Source: JAISST01 sp050434145
GTDB taxonomy: Bacteria; Fusobacteriota; Fusobacteriia; Fusobacteriales; Fusobacteriaceae
DNA length: 43,909 nt
Direction of reading: 5' to 3'
Assembly: GCF_050434145.1 (NCBI RefSeq)
Contig: NZ_JBNPVX010000022.1
Span: 1-43,909 of the forward strand
The position numbers and the translations under genes are program-made. How positions within the stretch are numbered: the stretch's first letter is position 1; each line of letters opens with the position of its first letter. The notes under the pieces were generated by a model. It was not told where the DNA came from. It made no database searches and was given only the letters and a program-made list of their open reading frames with translations. Shown in pieces: positions 33,565 through 43,199 of this stretch.

Positions 33565-34269
33565 CTAGTTACCACCAACCTTTTTGACTACAAAATCGTC
33601 AAACCTCAAATCAATGTATTCTACTTTACTGTCTTTAATTAGTTCGTAATATAATGCTTCCAAGGTATGGTATTTTGACTTATCTACATGAATATTTGTT
33701 TTTATCAAAGTACCATCAGTGAAGAGAAGACCAATTAAATTTGAGTCTTTTTCATAAATTTGAGAAATTAATTCTTTTAAATTTGTTTTGTTTAATATCT
33801 TTATAATATCAATAAATTTGTCAGATTGCAATTTTCTTTTTTCTTCATTTTTCTCATCTAAAATAATGAGAGGAACATTTTTCTTTTCTTTTTCATAGAG
33901 AAACCCGAAAATAATACCTTCATTATCAACTAAATATACTCTGTTATTTAGTTGGGCATAACAAAATATTTCCCTTTCTTCTATTTCAATAGTTAGCTCT
34001 CCTACAGCAAAAGCCGAAACCGTAGCGTTTTTAATACGGACATCTTCTTTTAGCAGTTCTTCTATGTGTCCAAAATCTAACTCCCATATATTACTATTAT
34101 ATGTTATTTTACCCAATTCTGTCAATTCACTTGTGGAAGTTTTTGTATCTCCTTCAATATTTATTTTATTGATTGTAAAGAGATTTAAATTTAAAAAATG
34201 TTTTGGAATATTATAAATTGCTAGGCTAACCCCTATTAAAATAAAAATTCTAAACAAAAATTTAAACAT
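33565..34269 (-). CDS. ftsQ: Cell division protein FtsQ (DivIB-like)
   Basis: About 234 residues: one N-terminal membrane segment (FLFRIFILIGVSLAIYNI), a POTRA domain (INKINIEGDTKTSTSEL then DVRIKNATVSAFAVGELTIEIEER interrupted in the family way), and a FtsQ beta domain ending VEYIDLRFDDFVVKKV, the typical DLR end. It links the early and late divisome in the periplasm. The frame extends upstream to 34329, but ATG 34269 is chosen because GGAAGTG precedes it and the membrane anchor starts there. Position between ddl and ftsA is canonical. Confidence 0.92.
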   Translation of the reverse strand: MFKFLFRIFILIGVSLAIYNIPKHFLNLNLFTINKINIEGDTKTSTSELTELGKITYNSNIWELDFGHIEELLKEDVRIKNATVSAFAVGELTIEIEEREIFCYAQLNNRVYLVDNEGIIFGFLYEKEKKNVPLIILDEKNEEKRKLQSDKFIDIIKILNKTNLKELISQIYEKDSNLIGLLFTDGTLIKTNIHVDKSKYHTLEALYYELIKDSKVEYIDLRFDDFVVKKVGGN

Positions 34270-34352
34270 AACATCACTTCCAAATATATTAAATAAAACA
34301 AAATTAGGTTCTTGAAAACAATAAATCATACTTTGTCATTTATAAAAGCCCA

Positions 34353-35231
34353 TTATTTTTTAAATGTCTCTACCATTATTCTAGTAATATCATCATATCC
34401 ATAACCTTTTAAAGTTGCTAGGTCTGGAATAAGACTAGTTTTTGTCATTCCAGGACATGTATTTACTTCTAGAAAATAGACTTTATCATCTTTAAGTAGA
34501 AAATCGCTTCTAGAAATTCCAGCAAGTCCTAGTTCTTTATGTATAATTGTAGCATTTTTCATAGCTTCATCATAACTGACCTTTGATATTTTAGCAGGAT
34601 ATTCATGAATAGAACCACCTTCACTGTATTTTGAATCAAAGTCATAAGTAGTATTTTTCTTCGGAATTATACGTAAAACACCTAAAGCTTCATCATTCAT
34701 AACACCTACAGTTAATTCATCTCCTTTAATGTATTCTTCAATGATTATTTTTTTTCCATTGAGATGATTTATAGCATCATTTACTTCTTTCATAGTATTA
34801 CAAATATGTAACCCTACACTTGATCCTTCTCTTGCTGGCTTGATAACGACAGGAAATTCTGTAATTTCATCAACAGAGTTATAAGTGTTGGCTGTTCTTA
34901 TTCCGACTTTAGATGCTATTTTTTTGGTTAATATTTTATCCATTGCAATAGCAGATGCGGTAACTCCAGACCCAGTGTATGGTTTATCTAGTAATTCCAA
35001 AAGACTTTGGAATTTACCATCTTCACCTAGTTCTCCATGAAAAGCCAAGTATGCTAAGTCATATTCATTATCTGTAAATGCAGAAATAATATTTTCTTTG
35101 GTTACATCAATACCATAGGCATCGTATCCTTGATTTTGTAGACTATCTAATATTGCTTTTCCACTCCAAAGAGAAACTTCTCTTTCAGAAGAAAGGCCAC
35201 CCATAAATACAGCGATTTTCAATTGTTTCAC
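34353..35231 (-). CDS. ddl: D-alanine--D-alanine ligase
   Basis: A 292-residue ATP-grasp ligase making the D-Ala-D-Ala end of the peptidoglycan stem. Signatures: VFMGGLSSEREVSLWSG, HGELGEDGKFQSLLE, KPAREGSSVGLHI, VEEYIKGDELTVGV and the C-terminal FLEVNTCPGMTKTSL. This is the short DdlB type. In the first motif the family's usual GG-S-E-R-E-V-S-L-SG is retained. Starts 78 bp after murB, RBS GAGGTGAAACAATTG-type context with ATG 35231. Confidence 0.97.
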   Translation of the reverse strand: MKQLKIAVFMGGLSSEREVSLWSGKAILDSLQNQGYDAYGIDVTKENIISAFTDNEYDLAYLAFHGELGEDGKFQSLLELLDKPYTGSGVTASAIAMDKILTKKIASKVGIRTANTYNSVDEITEFPVVIKPAREGSSVGLHICNTMKEVNDAINHLNGKKIIIEEYIKGDELTVGVMNDEALGVLRIIPKKNTTYDFDSKYSEGGSIHEYPAKISKVSYDEAMKNATIIHKELGLAGISRSDFLLKDDKVYFLEVNTCPGMTKTSLIPDLATLKGYGYDDITRIMVETFKK

Positions 35232-35309
35232 CTCAAAAGTTATTCTTTTTTAAATTAAAAGTATCATAATTCTTTGACTAAAAAAATTTAAAAGTAGTTT
35301 AAATAAAAT

Positions 35310-36149
35310 TTATTTATCTATGATTATTATTTCTTCCTCTAAAGAAATATTAAATTTGTCCTTTACAGTTGTTTTTATGAGTGTCAGTAAGTTTTTAATA
35401 TCTTGGAAAGAGGCATTGCCAAGATTAAGTAAAAAATTTGGATGTTTTTCTGAAATCTGAGCATCTCCAATAATGGTACCCTTTAGACCTGCTTCAGAAA
35501 TAAGTCTTGCAGCAAAATCACCATCTGGATTTTTGAAAGTACTTCCTAAGCTAGGCATATGTAAAGGTTGTTTCTCTTCACGAGTTTTTTGTAGCATCAA
35601 GACTTTATCCAAATCAAATCCATTGGTAAATTGAAAAGTAGTAGATATTATAACACAGTTTTTTTCTTGCATTTCTGTATGTCTGTACGAAAACCTTAGT
35701 TGCTCTTTTTTTAAAGATTTAATCTGATTATTATGAAAAATCTCTACTTCATGGATACAGTCGAATATTTCTGTGCCATAAGCTCCGCCATTCATATATA
35801 CTAATCCGCCAACAGTACCTGGAATTCCAGCAAGATTTTCTAGACCAGAATAATTATTTTTATTGAGATATTTCATTAACTTACTAAAATCAAGTCCAGC
35901 ACCTACTTTGATTATTCCTTTCTGTAATTCTTGGATTTGATTAAGATTCTTAACAGAAACAAAAACGGTATCAAGATCATTATCATTTATTAGTGTATTA
36001 GTACCATTTCCAATTAAAAAAATATTATTATATTTATTACAAACTGTTATTAATTCATCCTTGTTATCTATTTCAATGAAAATTTTGGCAAATCCTCCTA
36101 TTTTCATATTTGATTTATCTTTCATTGAATAGTTATTGTATATTTTCAT
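35310..36149 (-). CDS. murB: UDP-N-acetylenolpyruvoylglucosamine reductase (MurB, type II)
   Basis: A 279-residue flavoenzyme reducing UDP-GlcNAc-enolpyruvate to UDP-MurNAc. FAD-binding features: MKIGGFAKIFIE, FLIGNGTNTLI, GLENLAGIPGTVGGLVYMNGGAYG. The catalytic loop PSLGSTFKNPDGDFAARLI carries the proton-donor Ser and the C-terminus ends EEEIIIID with the catalytic Glu. The short loop and lack of the extra C-terminal region mark type II MurB, as in Firmicutes. Begins 3 bp after the murC stop; the two are tightly coupled. Confidence 0.97.
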   Translation of the reverse strand: MKIYNNYSMKDKSNMKIGGFAKIFIEIDNKDELITVCNKYNNIFLIGNGTNTLINDNDLDTVFVSVKNLNQIQELQKGIIKVGAGLDFSKLMKYLNKNNYSGLENLAGIPGTVGGLVYMNGGAYGTEIFDCIHEVEIFHNNQIKSLKKEQLRFSYRHTEMQEKNCVIISTTFQFTNGFDLDKVLMLQKTREEKQPLHMPSLGSTFKNPDGDFAARLISEAGLKGTIIGDAQISEKHPNFLLNLGNASFQDIKNLLTLIKTTVKDKFNISLEEEIIIIDK

Positions 36150-36152
36150 GAT

Positions 36153-37508
36153 TTATGCTCTTTCCTTTTTTAATTTTTCAGCGATATTATGAGCTGTTTT
36201 TGAGATGTCTCCAGCTCCCATAAAAATAAAAACTTTATCTTTGTTACATTTAAGAATATTTTTTTCCAATGATTCTAGGTTTTCTTCAATGTGAACATTT
36301 TTATTTGCAATAGATTTTTTTAAATCATCTAGAGTAATGTTAAATTCATTTTTCTCACCTGCACTATATATAGGGAGCAATATAACTTCATTGGCCTTAT
36401 CAAAAGCATTTTTAAAGTTATTTAATAAAAATTTTATCCTACTGTATCTATGTGGTTGGAAAATGACAGTGATATCATTCTTTTCTATAGACGTAGCACC
36501 TTTTAGAGTAGCAGAAATTTCTGTGGGGTGATGAGCATAGTCATCAATAATTTTAATATGGCTTTGTTCATCATTGAATAATATATCATATCTTCTTTTG
36601 GAACCTTTAAAATTATTAAGACGTTCTTTTATAATATTTAGGTCTACTCCAAGTTTATGAGACAAATAAATAACAGGAAGAGAATTAGCAATATTATGTT
36701 CACCTGGAACTGATAAATTGAAATTACCAATATTTTTTCCTGTAATGATTACATCATAAAAAGTTTTTCCATTTTTTATGTATATGTTATTTGCGTATAT
36801 ATCAGCACTATTATCATGTACACTGTATGTAACTATTTTAGGATTTTTTTTATCTTTTATTATATCCATAATATTTTTTTCATCAAGACAAACAATGGCT
36901 TCTTTTTCTGTTTGATCAATGAATTTTGAGAAAGATTGTTTGATACTTTGGAGGTCTCCATAATTTTCTATATGATCTTCTTCTATGTTTGTAATAATAG
37001 AATATTTTGGATGCATGAATAAAAATGATTTGTCACTTTCATCAGCTTCAGCAATGAAATATTGAGAATTACCAACTTTGGAATTAGATCCAATCTCAGG
37101 TAGTATTCCGCCTATTACAATAGTTGGATCAAGGGGCAGCATTGTTGAAGAAATCATTGAAGTAGTAGTAGTCTTACCATGGGTGCCAGCAATAGCTATT
37201 CCTGTTTCATTATTTAAAAGCATAGCTAAAAGTTCACCTCTTTTGAGGATTTTTATATTATTATCTTTGGCATATTTATATTCAGGATTGTGTTCTCTTA
37301 TGGCACTGGATGCAATGACCATATCACAATCAGAAACTTGCTCACTTTTGTGCTCATGGAAAATTTTGATTTGCATATTTTCCATTTCTTCAGTAACATA
37401 TGATCTTTGTAAATCAGCTCCAGCAACATCATAATTTTTCTTTTTCATGATTTTTGCTAAGCCACTCATTCCGATACCATTTATACCAATAAAGTAAATT
37501 TTTTTCAT
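36153..37508 (-). CDS. murC: UDP-N-acetylmuramate--L-alanine ligase (MurC)
   Basis: A 451-residue Mur ligase adding the first stem residue. An N-terminal Rossmann domain (IYFIGINGIGMSGLAKI) is followed by the ATPase centre with GTHGKTTT (108-115) and ITNIEEDHIENYG, then the C-terminal domain with DDYAHHPTEISATL. ATG 37508 is preferred to a TTG four codons upstream because GGAGG lies exactly between them, five bases from the ATG. Unusually for dcw order it follows murG and precedes murB, which is common outside Firmicutes. Confidence 0.97.
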   Translation of the reverse strand: MKKIYFIGINGIGMSGLAKIMKKKNYDVAGADLQRSYVTEEMENMQIKIFHEHKSEQVSDCDMVIASSAIREHNPEYKYAKDNNIKILKRGELLAMLLNNETGIAIAGTHGKTTTTSMISSTMLPLDPTIVIGGILPEIGSNSKVGNSQYFIAEADESDKSFLFMHPKYSIITNIEEDHIENYGDLQSIKQSFSKFIDQTEKEAIVCLDEKNIMDIIKDKKNPKIVTYSVHDNSADIYANNIYIKNGKTFYDVIITGKNIGNFNLSVPGEHNIANSLPVIYLSHKLGVDLNIIKERLNNFKGSKRRYDILFNDEQSHIKIIDDYAHHPTEISATLKGATSIEKNDITVIFQPHRYSRIKFLLNNFKNAFDKANEVILLPIYSAGEKNEFNITLDDLKKSIANKNVHIEENLESLEKNILKCNKDKVFIFMGAGDISKTAHNIAEKLKKERA

Positions 37509-37568
37509 TAAATCCTCCAAGACTTTTTCTCCTTTGAATAATTTTATCAGCTCGGTTTTGCCTCGCTG

Positions 37569-38639
37569 CTAGTTGTCCCAAATATCTATATGATTAACTA
37601 ATTTAGTTGTAGAATTTTCTTCTTTTATATTTTTAATTTTTGCACTCATTTTTTTCAATGTTTGTTCATCGTTTATCAAATCAAGTGCATGCTCTAATGC
37701 TTTACTTGTTTCTTGGTTATTAAAAATAATACCAGAGCCATTTTCTTCCAAAATTTCAGCATTATTATATTGTCCAACTTTTTTTGAACTGTAGGGAATT
37801 ACTATTGATGGTTTTTCCAAAAAAATTAATTCAGAAATAGTCAGAGCTCCTGCACGACAGACTATCAAGTCTGATGCTGCCATGATATTAATAAGATTTG
37901 GAAAATAAGGTCTTACAGTATCAATAATTTTTATTCTAGTAAGTTTTTTACTTATTTCTTCAAAGTTATCTTTTCCTGTTGCCCAATATAGTCTTAGTCT
38001 CTTATTTTCAAAAATTTTATCCCATTGTTCAAGTACACCCTCATTTATAGATTGGGCTCCGAGGCTACCGCCTGTGATAGTTAAGACTTTTTCATCAGGT
38101 TGTATTTTTAATTTCTCTTTTTCATCATTTATATCTATAGAAAGAATTTCTTTTCTTAGTGGATTTCCTGTGATGACAACCTTATCTTGATACTTGAATG
38201 GAATATCATCAAATGTCTTATCAAAAGCCAAAAATAATTTATTTGCAAATTTATATAAGATTTTATTAGTCCCGCCAAGGTCAGCATTTTGCTCCTGTAA
38301 ATAAATTTTTTTTCTTAGAATAATTCCAGCAACCACTATTGGAACAGAAATATAGTTACCAAAACCAATAATTGCATCAGGTTTTTCTTTCAAAACAATA
38401 TAAAAACCTTTAATTATATTTAAGAAAAAAGTAAAAAGATTTTTAATATTTTTTGGTGGCTTAATATTAAGACCAATAAATCTTATGTTATGCTCAGGAA
38501 CAAGTTCTTTTTCCATACGATAATTGCTTCCCAGAAAAACAACTTCAACATCTCTATTTTGTAAATCTTCAGCTACAGATAATGCTGGATAAATATGTCC
38601 ACCAGTACCACCAGTCGTAAGAATAACTTTTTTCTTCAT
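37569..38639 (-). CDS. murG: UDP-GlcNAc:undecaprenyl-PP-MurNAc-pentapeptide transferase (MurG)
   Basis: A 356-residue GT28 glycosyltransferase making lipid II on the inner face of the membrane. GGTGGHIYPAL (10-20) is the lipid I-binding G-loop, GFGNYISVP and QEQNADLGGTNK follow, then TGNPLRKEI, TGGSLGAQSINE and the donor-site CRAGALTISEL and YSSKKVGQYNNAE. The last residues and stop codon overlap a GC-richer stretch at 37550-37575. Starts 39 bp after murD; there is no ftsW between them. Confidence 0.97.
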   Translation of the reverse strand: MKKKVILTTGGTGGHIYPALSVAEDLQNRDVEVVFLGSNYRMEKELVPEHNIRFIGLNIKPPKNIKNLFTFFLNIIKGFYIVLKEKPDAIIGFGNYISVPIVVAGIILRKKIYLQEQNADLGGTNKILYKFANKLFLAFDKTFDDIPFKYQDKVVITGNPLRKEILSIDINDEKEKLKIQPDEKVLTITGGSLGAQSINEGVLEQWDKIFENKRLRLYWATGKDNFEEISKKLTRIKIIDTVRPYFPNLINIMAASDLIVCRAGALTISELIFLEKPSIVIPYSSKKVGQYNNAEILEENGSGIIFNNQETSKALEHALDLINDEQTLKKMSAKIKNIKEENSTTKLVNHIDIWDN

Positions 38640-38678
38640 TTTTCACCGCCATAAATCGCTCTAGTATAAAGGTATATA

Positions 38679-39992
38679 TTATATAAAAATTTCTCTAACA
38701 AGATTTTTGAATATTTTGCCACGTTCTACAAAATTTTTAAATTGATCATAGCTAGAAGTTGCAGGAGATAAAAGTATTACTTGCTCTAGATTAGGATCAA
38801 GATGAGATTTCATATAAGTCAATGAACTTTTTATATCATTTAACATATGAATATTATTTTTAGGAAAATTTTTATTTATTAATAATTTTTCTAAAGTTTT
38901 TGCAATTTCACCAATTAGATAAACTTCTTTTACATTATTTGCAATTATGTCAACTAAAGGGGTCCAATCTGATTTTTTATCATGACCTCCACAGATTAAA
39001 ATACAATTTTTAAATGCTTCAATTGCATAGCGAGAAGAGTCGATATTTGTTCCTTTAGAATCATTAATAAAAGTAATTTTTTGATATTGATAAAAATTTT
39101 CCATGCGATGTTCAATAGTTTTGGTTTTGTACAGAAAATCTCTGATTTTTTCATTTGAAATATTGAGAATTTTTGCTACTGATACAATAAATAAAATATT
39201 TTCAAGATTATGACTACCTTTCAATGTAAGTTTATCACAAGAAAGAATTTCTTCATTTTTGTTTTTGAGTATGCCATTAGTGATAAAGTAATCAGAATCT
39301 CTATTTTTTTTGGAGATAGAAACAATTTTAATTCTTGATTTAATATCTAATTTTTCAACAAAAGAATTAATTTGGATAGAATCATTATTTAATATAAAAA
39401 TATGGTTATTATTTTGGTTTTTGCAAATATTAAATTTGGTTAAATAATAATCTTCCAAGGATTGATATCTTTCTAAATGATCAGGAGTTAAGTTGACTAC
39501 AAGAGAAATATCAGGGCAAAAATTAGTCAAGTTTTCCAACTGAAAAGAGCTAAGTTCGAGGACAATATAATCTAGATTATTATTTTCTAATACAAGTTCT
39601 CCCAAAGAAACTCCAATATTTCCTGCATATTTTGCTTTCAATCCAGAAAAAACTAATAATTCTGTTAGTTTGGTTGTAACAGTAGTCTTTCCATTTGTAC
39701 CAGTAATAGCAATAATCTGGCTTTTATAATTATGATTTTTCATATAGTCATAGGCTAGCTGTATTTCATCAATAATTTTAATATTTTTTTCTTTTGCCTT
39801 GAGAACAAGGTCATTATAGGGAGTACCAGGACTTTTGACAAAAAAATCAATATTGTCCAGTTGAGATATGGCTTCTGACGAAGATAAGCCAGAATTATCA
39901 TCCACTAGAATTACTTCATAGTTTTCTTTTTCTAATAATTTTAAAGCTCCTATTCCACTGAGTCCTGCACCAAAAACCATTACTTTTTTCAT
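38679..39992 (-). CDS. murD: UDP-N-acetylmuramoylalanine--D-glutamate ligase (MurD)
   Basis: A 437-residue Mur ligase adding D-Glu. Signatures: MVFGAGLSGIGALKLL, P-loop TGTNGKTTVT (97-106), ELSSFQLE, NLTPDHLERY, and DSKGTNIDSSRYAI in the C-terminal part, which is typical for MurD. Nine bp after mraY, RBS AGGAGC. Residue use is like its neighbours. Confidence 0.97.
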   Translation of the reverse strand: MKKVMVFGAGLSGIGALKLLEKENYEVILVDDNSGLSSSEAISQLDNIDFFVKSPGTPYNDLVLKAKEKNIKIIDEIQLAYDYMKNHNYKSQIIAITGTNGKTTVTTKLTELLVFSGLKAKYAGNIGVSLGELVLENNNLDYIVLELSSFQLENLTNFCPDISLVVNLTPDHLERYQSLEDYYLTKFNICKNQNNNHIFILNNDSIQINSFVEKLDIKSRIKIVSISKKNRDSDYFITNGILKNKNEEILSCDKLTLKGSHNLENILFIVSVAKILNISNEKIRDFLYKTKTIEHRMENFYQYQKITFINDSKGTNIDSSRYAIEAFKNCILICGGHDKKSDWTPLVDIIANNVKEVYLIGEIAKTLEKLLINKNFPKNNIHMLNDIKSSLTYMKSHLDPNLEQVILLSPATSSYDQFKNFVERGKIFKNLVREIFI

Positions 39993-40001
39993 TATTTGCT
40001 C

Positions 40002-41090
40002 CTAAAAAAATCCTCTTAATCTAATAATTCCTAGAGCTGCCATCCCAAACATAAAAGATGCAATCCAAAATCTCATAGTAACCTTAGTTTCTGCTAGGCC
40101 ACTTAGTTCAAAGTGATGATGAAGAGGAGCCATCTTGAATATCCTTACACCACGTAACTTAAATGATCCTACTTGTAATATCACTGATAATGTCTCAGCA
40201 ACATATATACCTCCAATCACAGGTAGTAAAAGTTCTTGTTTCAATAAAATAGCAGTTACTCCAAGGATACCACCAAGAGTAAGAGATCCTGTATCACCCA
40301 TAAAAATCTGTGCTGGATAAAAGTTATACCACAAAAATCCAAGTCCTCCACCACAAATAGCAGAGAGATAAACAGTTATTTCACCAGAACCTTTTATATA
40401 GAATAATTTTAAGTGATTACTTAAATCAAGATGCCCAGTAAAGTATGCAACAACTGCTAGGATAGCACTACAGATTATCATTGGCATTATTGCCAAACCA
40501 TCTAAACCGTCTGTTATGTTAACAGCATTGGAAGTTCCCATAAGAATAAGAACAATAAAAATAAACATTCCAATACCACCAATATATAAGTGAAGATTAG
40601 AGTTGATAGGGTTTATTATGGAAAAATCTAAGTCTGGATTACTTGTCAATCCATTTTTACAGATAAAAAACCAAAGTAAAATTCCTATTAGCCCCTGACC
40701 TAAAAGTTTTTTCTTTCCAGAAAGCCCTTTTTTATTTACAGTAAATTTTTTATAATCATCTATAAACCCAATAACTGCAAATAAAAATGTAGTTGTAAAT
40801 AAAATTAAGATAAAATTATTGGAAATATCTGCACATAAAAGATTTGATATAAATAATACAGCAATAATTAATACTCCACCCATTGTAGGAGTCCCTTTTT
40901 TGGAAAGGTGAGAAGAAGGCCCATCATCTCTGATTTCCTCGCCAAATTTCTTTTTTTTGAGATATTTGATGAATGGATTTCCTAATAACAAAACTAGTGA
41001 AAAAGAAATAGTAAAACCAACAATAGCTCTAAAATATATAGATTTCAAAAATTCCAAACTTTCGAAATATGTTCCTAATAGGTAAAGCAT
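40002..41090 (-). CDS. mraY: Phospho-N-acetylmuramoyl-pentapeptide transferase (MraY)
   Basis: A 362-residue polytopic membrane enzyme (about ten segments) that makes lipid I from UDP-MurNAc-pentapeptide and undecaprenyl phosphate. Catalytic motifs are intact: PTMGGVLI, the Asp-Asp pair in GFIDDYKKF, NAVNITDGLDGLA, and FMGDTGSLTLGG with the C-terminal MAPLHHHFELSG. The C-terminus ends GIIRLRGFF. Preceded by murF with a 69-bp gap; RBS AAGGAG. Confidence 0.98.
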   Translation of the reverse strand: MLYLLGTYFESLEFLKSIYFRAIVGFTISFSLVLLLGNPFIKYLKKKKFGEEIRDDGPSSHLSKKGTPTMGGVLIIAVLFISNLLCADISNNFILILFTTTFLFAVIGFIDDYKKFTVNKKGLSGKKKLLGQGLIGILLWFFICKNGLTSNPDLDFSIINPINSNLHLYIGGIGMFIFIVLILMGTSNAVNITDGLDGLAIMPMIICSAILAVVAYFTGHLDLSNHLKLFYIKGSGEITVYLSAICGGGLGFLWYNFYPAQIFMGDTGSLTLGGILGVTAILLKQELLLPVIGGIYVAETLSVILQVGSFKLRGVRIFKMAPLHHHFELSGLAETKVTMRFWIASFMFGMAALGIIRLRGFF

Positions 41091-41159
41091 TTTTTCTCCT
41101 TAAATATTAAAATTTATTTTTTATATAATTTGTATTCTGTTGACAGATTTATAGTTAGT

Positions 41160-42464
41160 TTAAATTATTTCTTCCATTTTCATTCCGCGTGATCCTTTTA
41201 GAAGTATAACAGGTTTGAAAGAATCATTTAAAGAATTAATTACAGTTTTGATCTGATTTTTGTCTGTAAAATGAAGAATTTTATTATGAAAGTTGTCTAT
41301 TTGTGATAGAGCTTCTTTCATTCGTGGTCCATATAAGTATATTAGATCAATCTGCAATTTTAAAGCTTTTTCAAGAATATCTTTATGAAAAGAGATTTCG
41401 GTTTTACCTAATTCTAACATATCTCCTAATATGGCTATTTTTAAGTGGTTGTTATCATTATATAATGTGCTAAATGTATTGATACTGTATTCCATAGATA
41501 TTGGACTGGCATTATAAGCATCATTTATATATAAAATATTATTTTTTTCGATTTTTTCAAATCTCATAGGGGTGATAATCATATTTTTGAGGCCTTGTGA
41601 GATTTCATTGTCATTCAGACCGAGTAATTTACTTATTGCTACAGCCATAGCAACATTCAAACAATTGTGAATACCATTTAGTTTTACATAAAAATTACTG
41701 GTGTGATTTATGGAGAAAGAAAGGCCATTGTGATCATCTTTGTAGTCAGTGATTATCTTATGATTATTATCACCAAATCCAATTTTTATTCCAGAAATAT
41801 CTTTTAAAAAAGGATCATCACCAAAAAGAATTAAGTGATTTGGAGAGAGATATTTAGCCATTTCTGACTTGGCCTTGAAGACATTTTCTCTAGATTTCAA
41901 AAATTCCAAATGTGAATCTCCAATGTTGGTAATAATTCCGTAATCAGGGGCAGATATTTGAGTAAGCAAATCAATTTCGCCTAAATCACTCATTCCTAAT
42001 TCCAATACAGCAATTTCATCTTTTTCTGTAAGTTGTAATATAGTGTATGGTACTCCAATGTGATTATTATAATTTCCTTGAGTTTTACTTACAGAAAATT
42101 TTTCTTTAAGTATAGAAAAAACAATGTCTTTAGTAGTAGTCTTTCCATTACTACCAGTGATGGTTATTATTTTTAATCCAAGAGCTTTTCTATATCTAGA
42201 TGCTAAATTTTGCATAAATAAAATAGTATCAGGCACAACAAGGATGTTACTTCTATTTATGTTTGGATTTTTGTCGCACACAACAAGAGAAGCACCTTTA
42301 TCCAATGCTTCTTGAATATAATTATTTCCATTATTAATAGCAAAAAATAGAGAGTTCTTCTCTACATCTTTAGTGTTCATAACTACTTTTTTTATCACAA
42401 AAGATGATATGTCTATATCCAAATTGGCAATATCATCTGATAAAACTTTTATTAGAGTTTTCAT
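41160..42464 (-). CDS. murF: UDP-MurNAc-tripeptide--D-alanyl-D-alanine ligase (MurF)
   Basis: A 434-residue Mur ligase adding D-Ala-D-Ala, the product of Ddl lower in the operon. P-loop TGSNGKTTTK (103-112), ELGMSDLGEI, TNIGDSHLEFL, NDAYNASPISME and LGDMLELG are all typical of MurF. First gene of the murF-ftsZ run, with its own promoter at 42500-42528. No mraZ, rsmH, ftsI or murE is present upstream, so the cluster is a partial dcw cluster. Confidence 0.97.
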   Translation of the reverse strand: MKTLIKVLSDDIANLDIDISSFVIKKVVMNTKDVEKNSLFFAINNGNNYIQEALDKGASLVVCDKNPNINRSNILVVPDTILFMQNLASRYRKALGLKIITITGSNGKTTTKDIVFSILKEKFSVSKTQGNYNNHIGVPYTILQLTEKDEIAVLELGMSDLGEIDLLTQISAPDYGIITNIGDSHLEFLKSRENVFKAKSEMAKYLSPNHLILFGDDPFLKDISGIKIGFGDNNHKIITDYKDDHNGLSFSINHTSNFYVKLNGIHNCLNVAMAVAISKLLGLNDNEISQGLKNMIITPMRFEKIEKNNILYINDAYNASPISMEYSINTFSTLYNDNNHLKIAILGDMLELGKTEISFHKDILEKALKLQIDLIYLYGPRMKEALSQIDNFHNKILHFTDKNQIKTVINSLNDSFKPVILLKGSRGMKMEEII

Positions 42465-42499
42465 TTTTCTTCCTTAAATATTAGTTTACAAACAAGTTT

Positions 42500-42528
42500 A
42501 TTTTATCATTAAATGTTAATATTCACAA
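42500..42528 (-). promoter_or_regulatory. Promoter of the dcw (murF-ftsZ) operon
   Basis: Minus strand TTGTGA (42523-42528), 17-bp spacer, TAAAAT (42500-42505), 36 bp upstream of murF. It is the only clear promoter I found for the ten-gene cluster. Confidence 0.7.
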
Positions 42529-42591
42529 CTATTTATTTTTAAAAATTTACTAAATTTATTGGATTATAATGTGTGTTGATGATTAAGATTA

Positions 42592-43158
42592 TTATTTATT
42601 TTTCAAAGTTAGTGCAAAATCATATAAAGAATCATAAATTTCAAATTTGGATTCGTTTTGGGAACGCAATATTTCTTTTTCAGTGGTTTTTCCATAACCA
42701 GTTCTGACAAGAATAGGAGTAATTTGAGATTTAATACCTGCTTCTAGGTCAGAGAGCTTATCTCCTACAATAAAAGAATCTGTTCTTTGGAGATTTAATT
42801 CAGAAATAGCTTGTTCCATCATTGCATTACCTGGTTTTCTACAGAGACAATCTTGTTTATATTGTCCAATTCCTCCAGTGGGGTGATGTGGACAATAATA
42901 AATCTTTTGAATGTTTCCACCAAATTCTTTGCTTTTTTCAATTAGGAAATTGTTTAAAATTTTTAGGTCATTTTCTGTATAGTAACCTCTTCCTATTCCA
43001 GCTTGATTTGTTACTACTATAAGTAAGTACCCTAGGTCTTTGAGGATTTTTAGAGCTTCAGGAACTTTGTATTCAAATTGAAAATCTTCTATTTTGTGCA
43101 AATAATTTTTTTCAACATTTATAGTTCCATCTCTATCGAGAAAGATTGCTTTTTTCAT
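42592..43158 (-). CDS. gmhB: HAD-family D-glycero-D-manno-heptose 1,7-bisphosphate 7-phosphatase (GmhB-like)
   Basis: A 188-residue HAD phosphatase. Motif I FLDRDGTIN gives Asp8 and Asp10; VVTNQAGIGRG is motif II; the Zn-binding loop has Cys89, His91, Cys104 and Cys106 (CPHHPTGG...CLC), the mark of GmhB; CRKPG and VGDKLSDLEAG are motifs III and IV. It acts in ADP-heptose synthesis for lipopolysaccharide; a histidinol-phosphatase role is the alternative for the family but no his genes are near. ATG 43158 with AGGAGC upstream replaces a longer frame opening at 43203. Confidence 0.92.
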   Translation of the reverse strand: MKKAIFLDRDGTINVEKNYLHKIEDFQFEYKVPEALKILKDLGYLLIVVTNQAGIGRGYYTENDLKILNNFLIEKSKEFGGNIQKIYYCPHHPTGGIGQYKQDCLCRKPGNAMMEQAISELNLQRTDSFIVGDKLSDLEAGIKSQITPILVRTGYGKTTEKEILRSQNESKFEIYDSLYDFALTLKNK

Positions 43159-43199
43159 ATTTGATGCTCCTATTGGTCTTATAAAGATAGAATGAGTAA

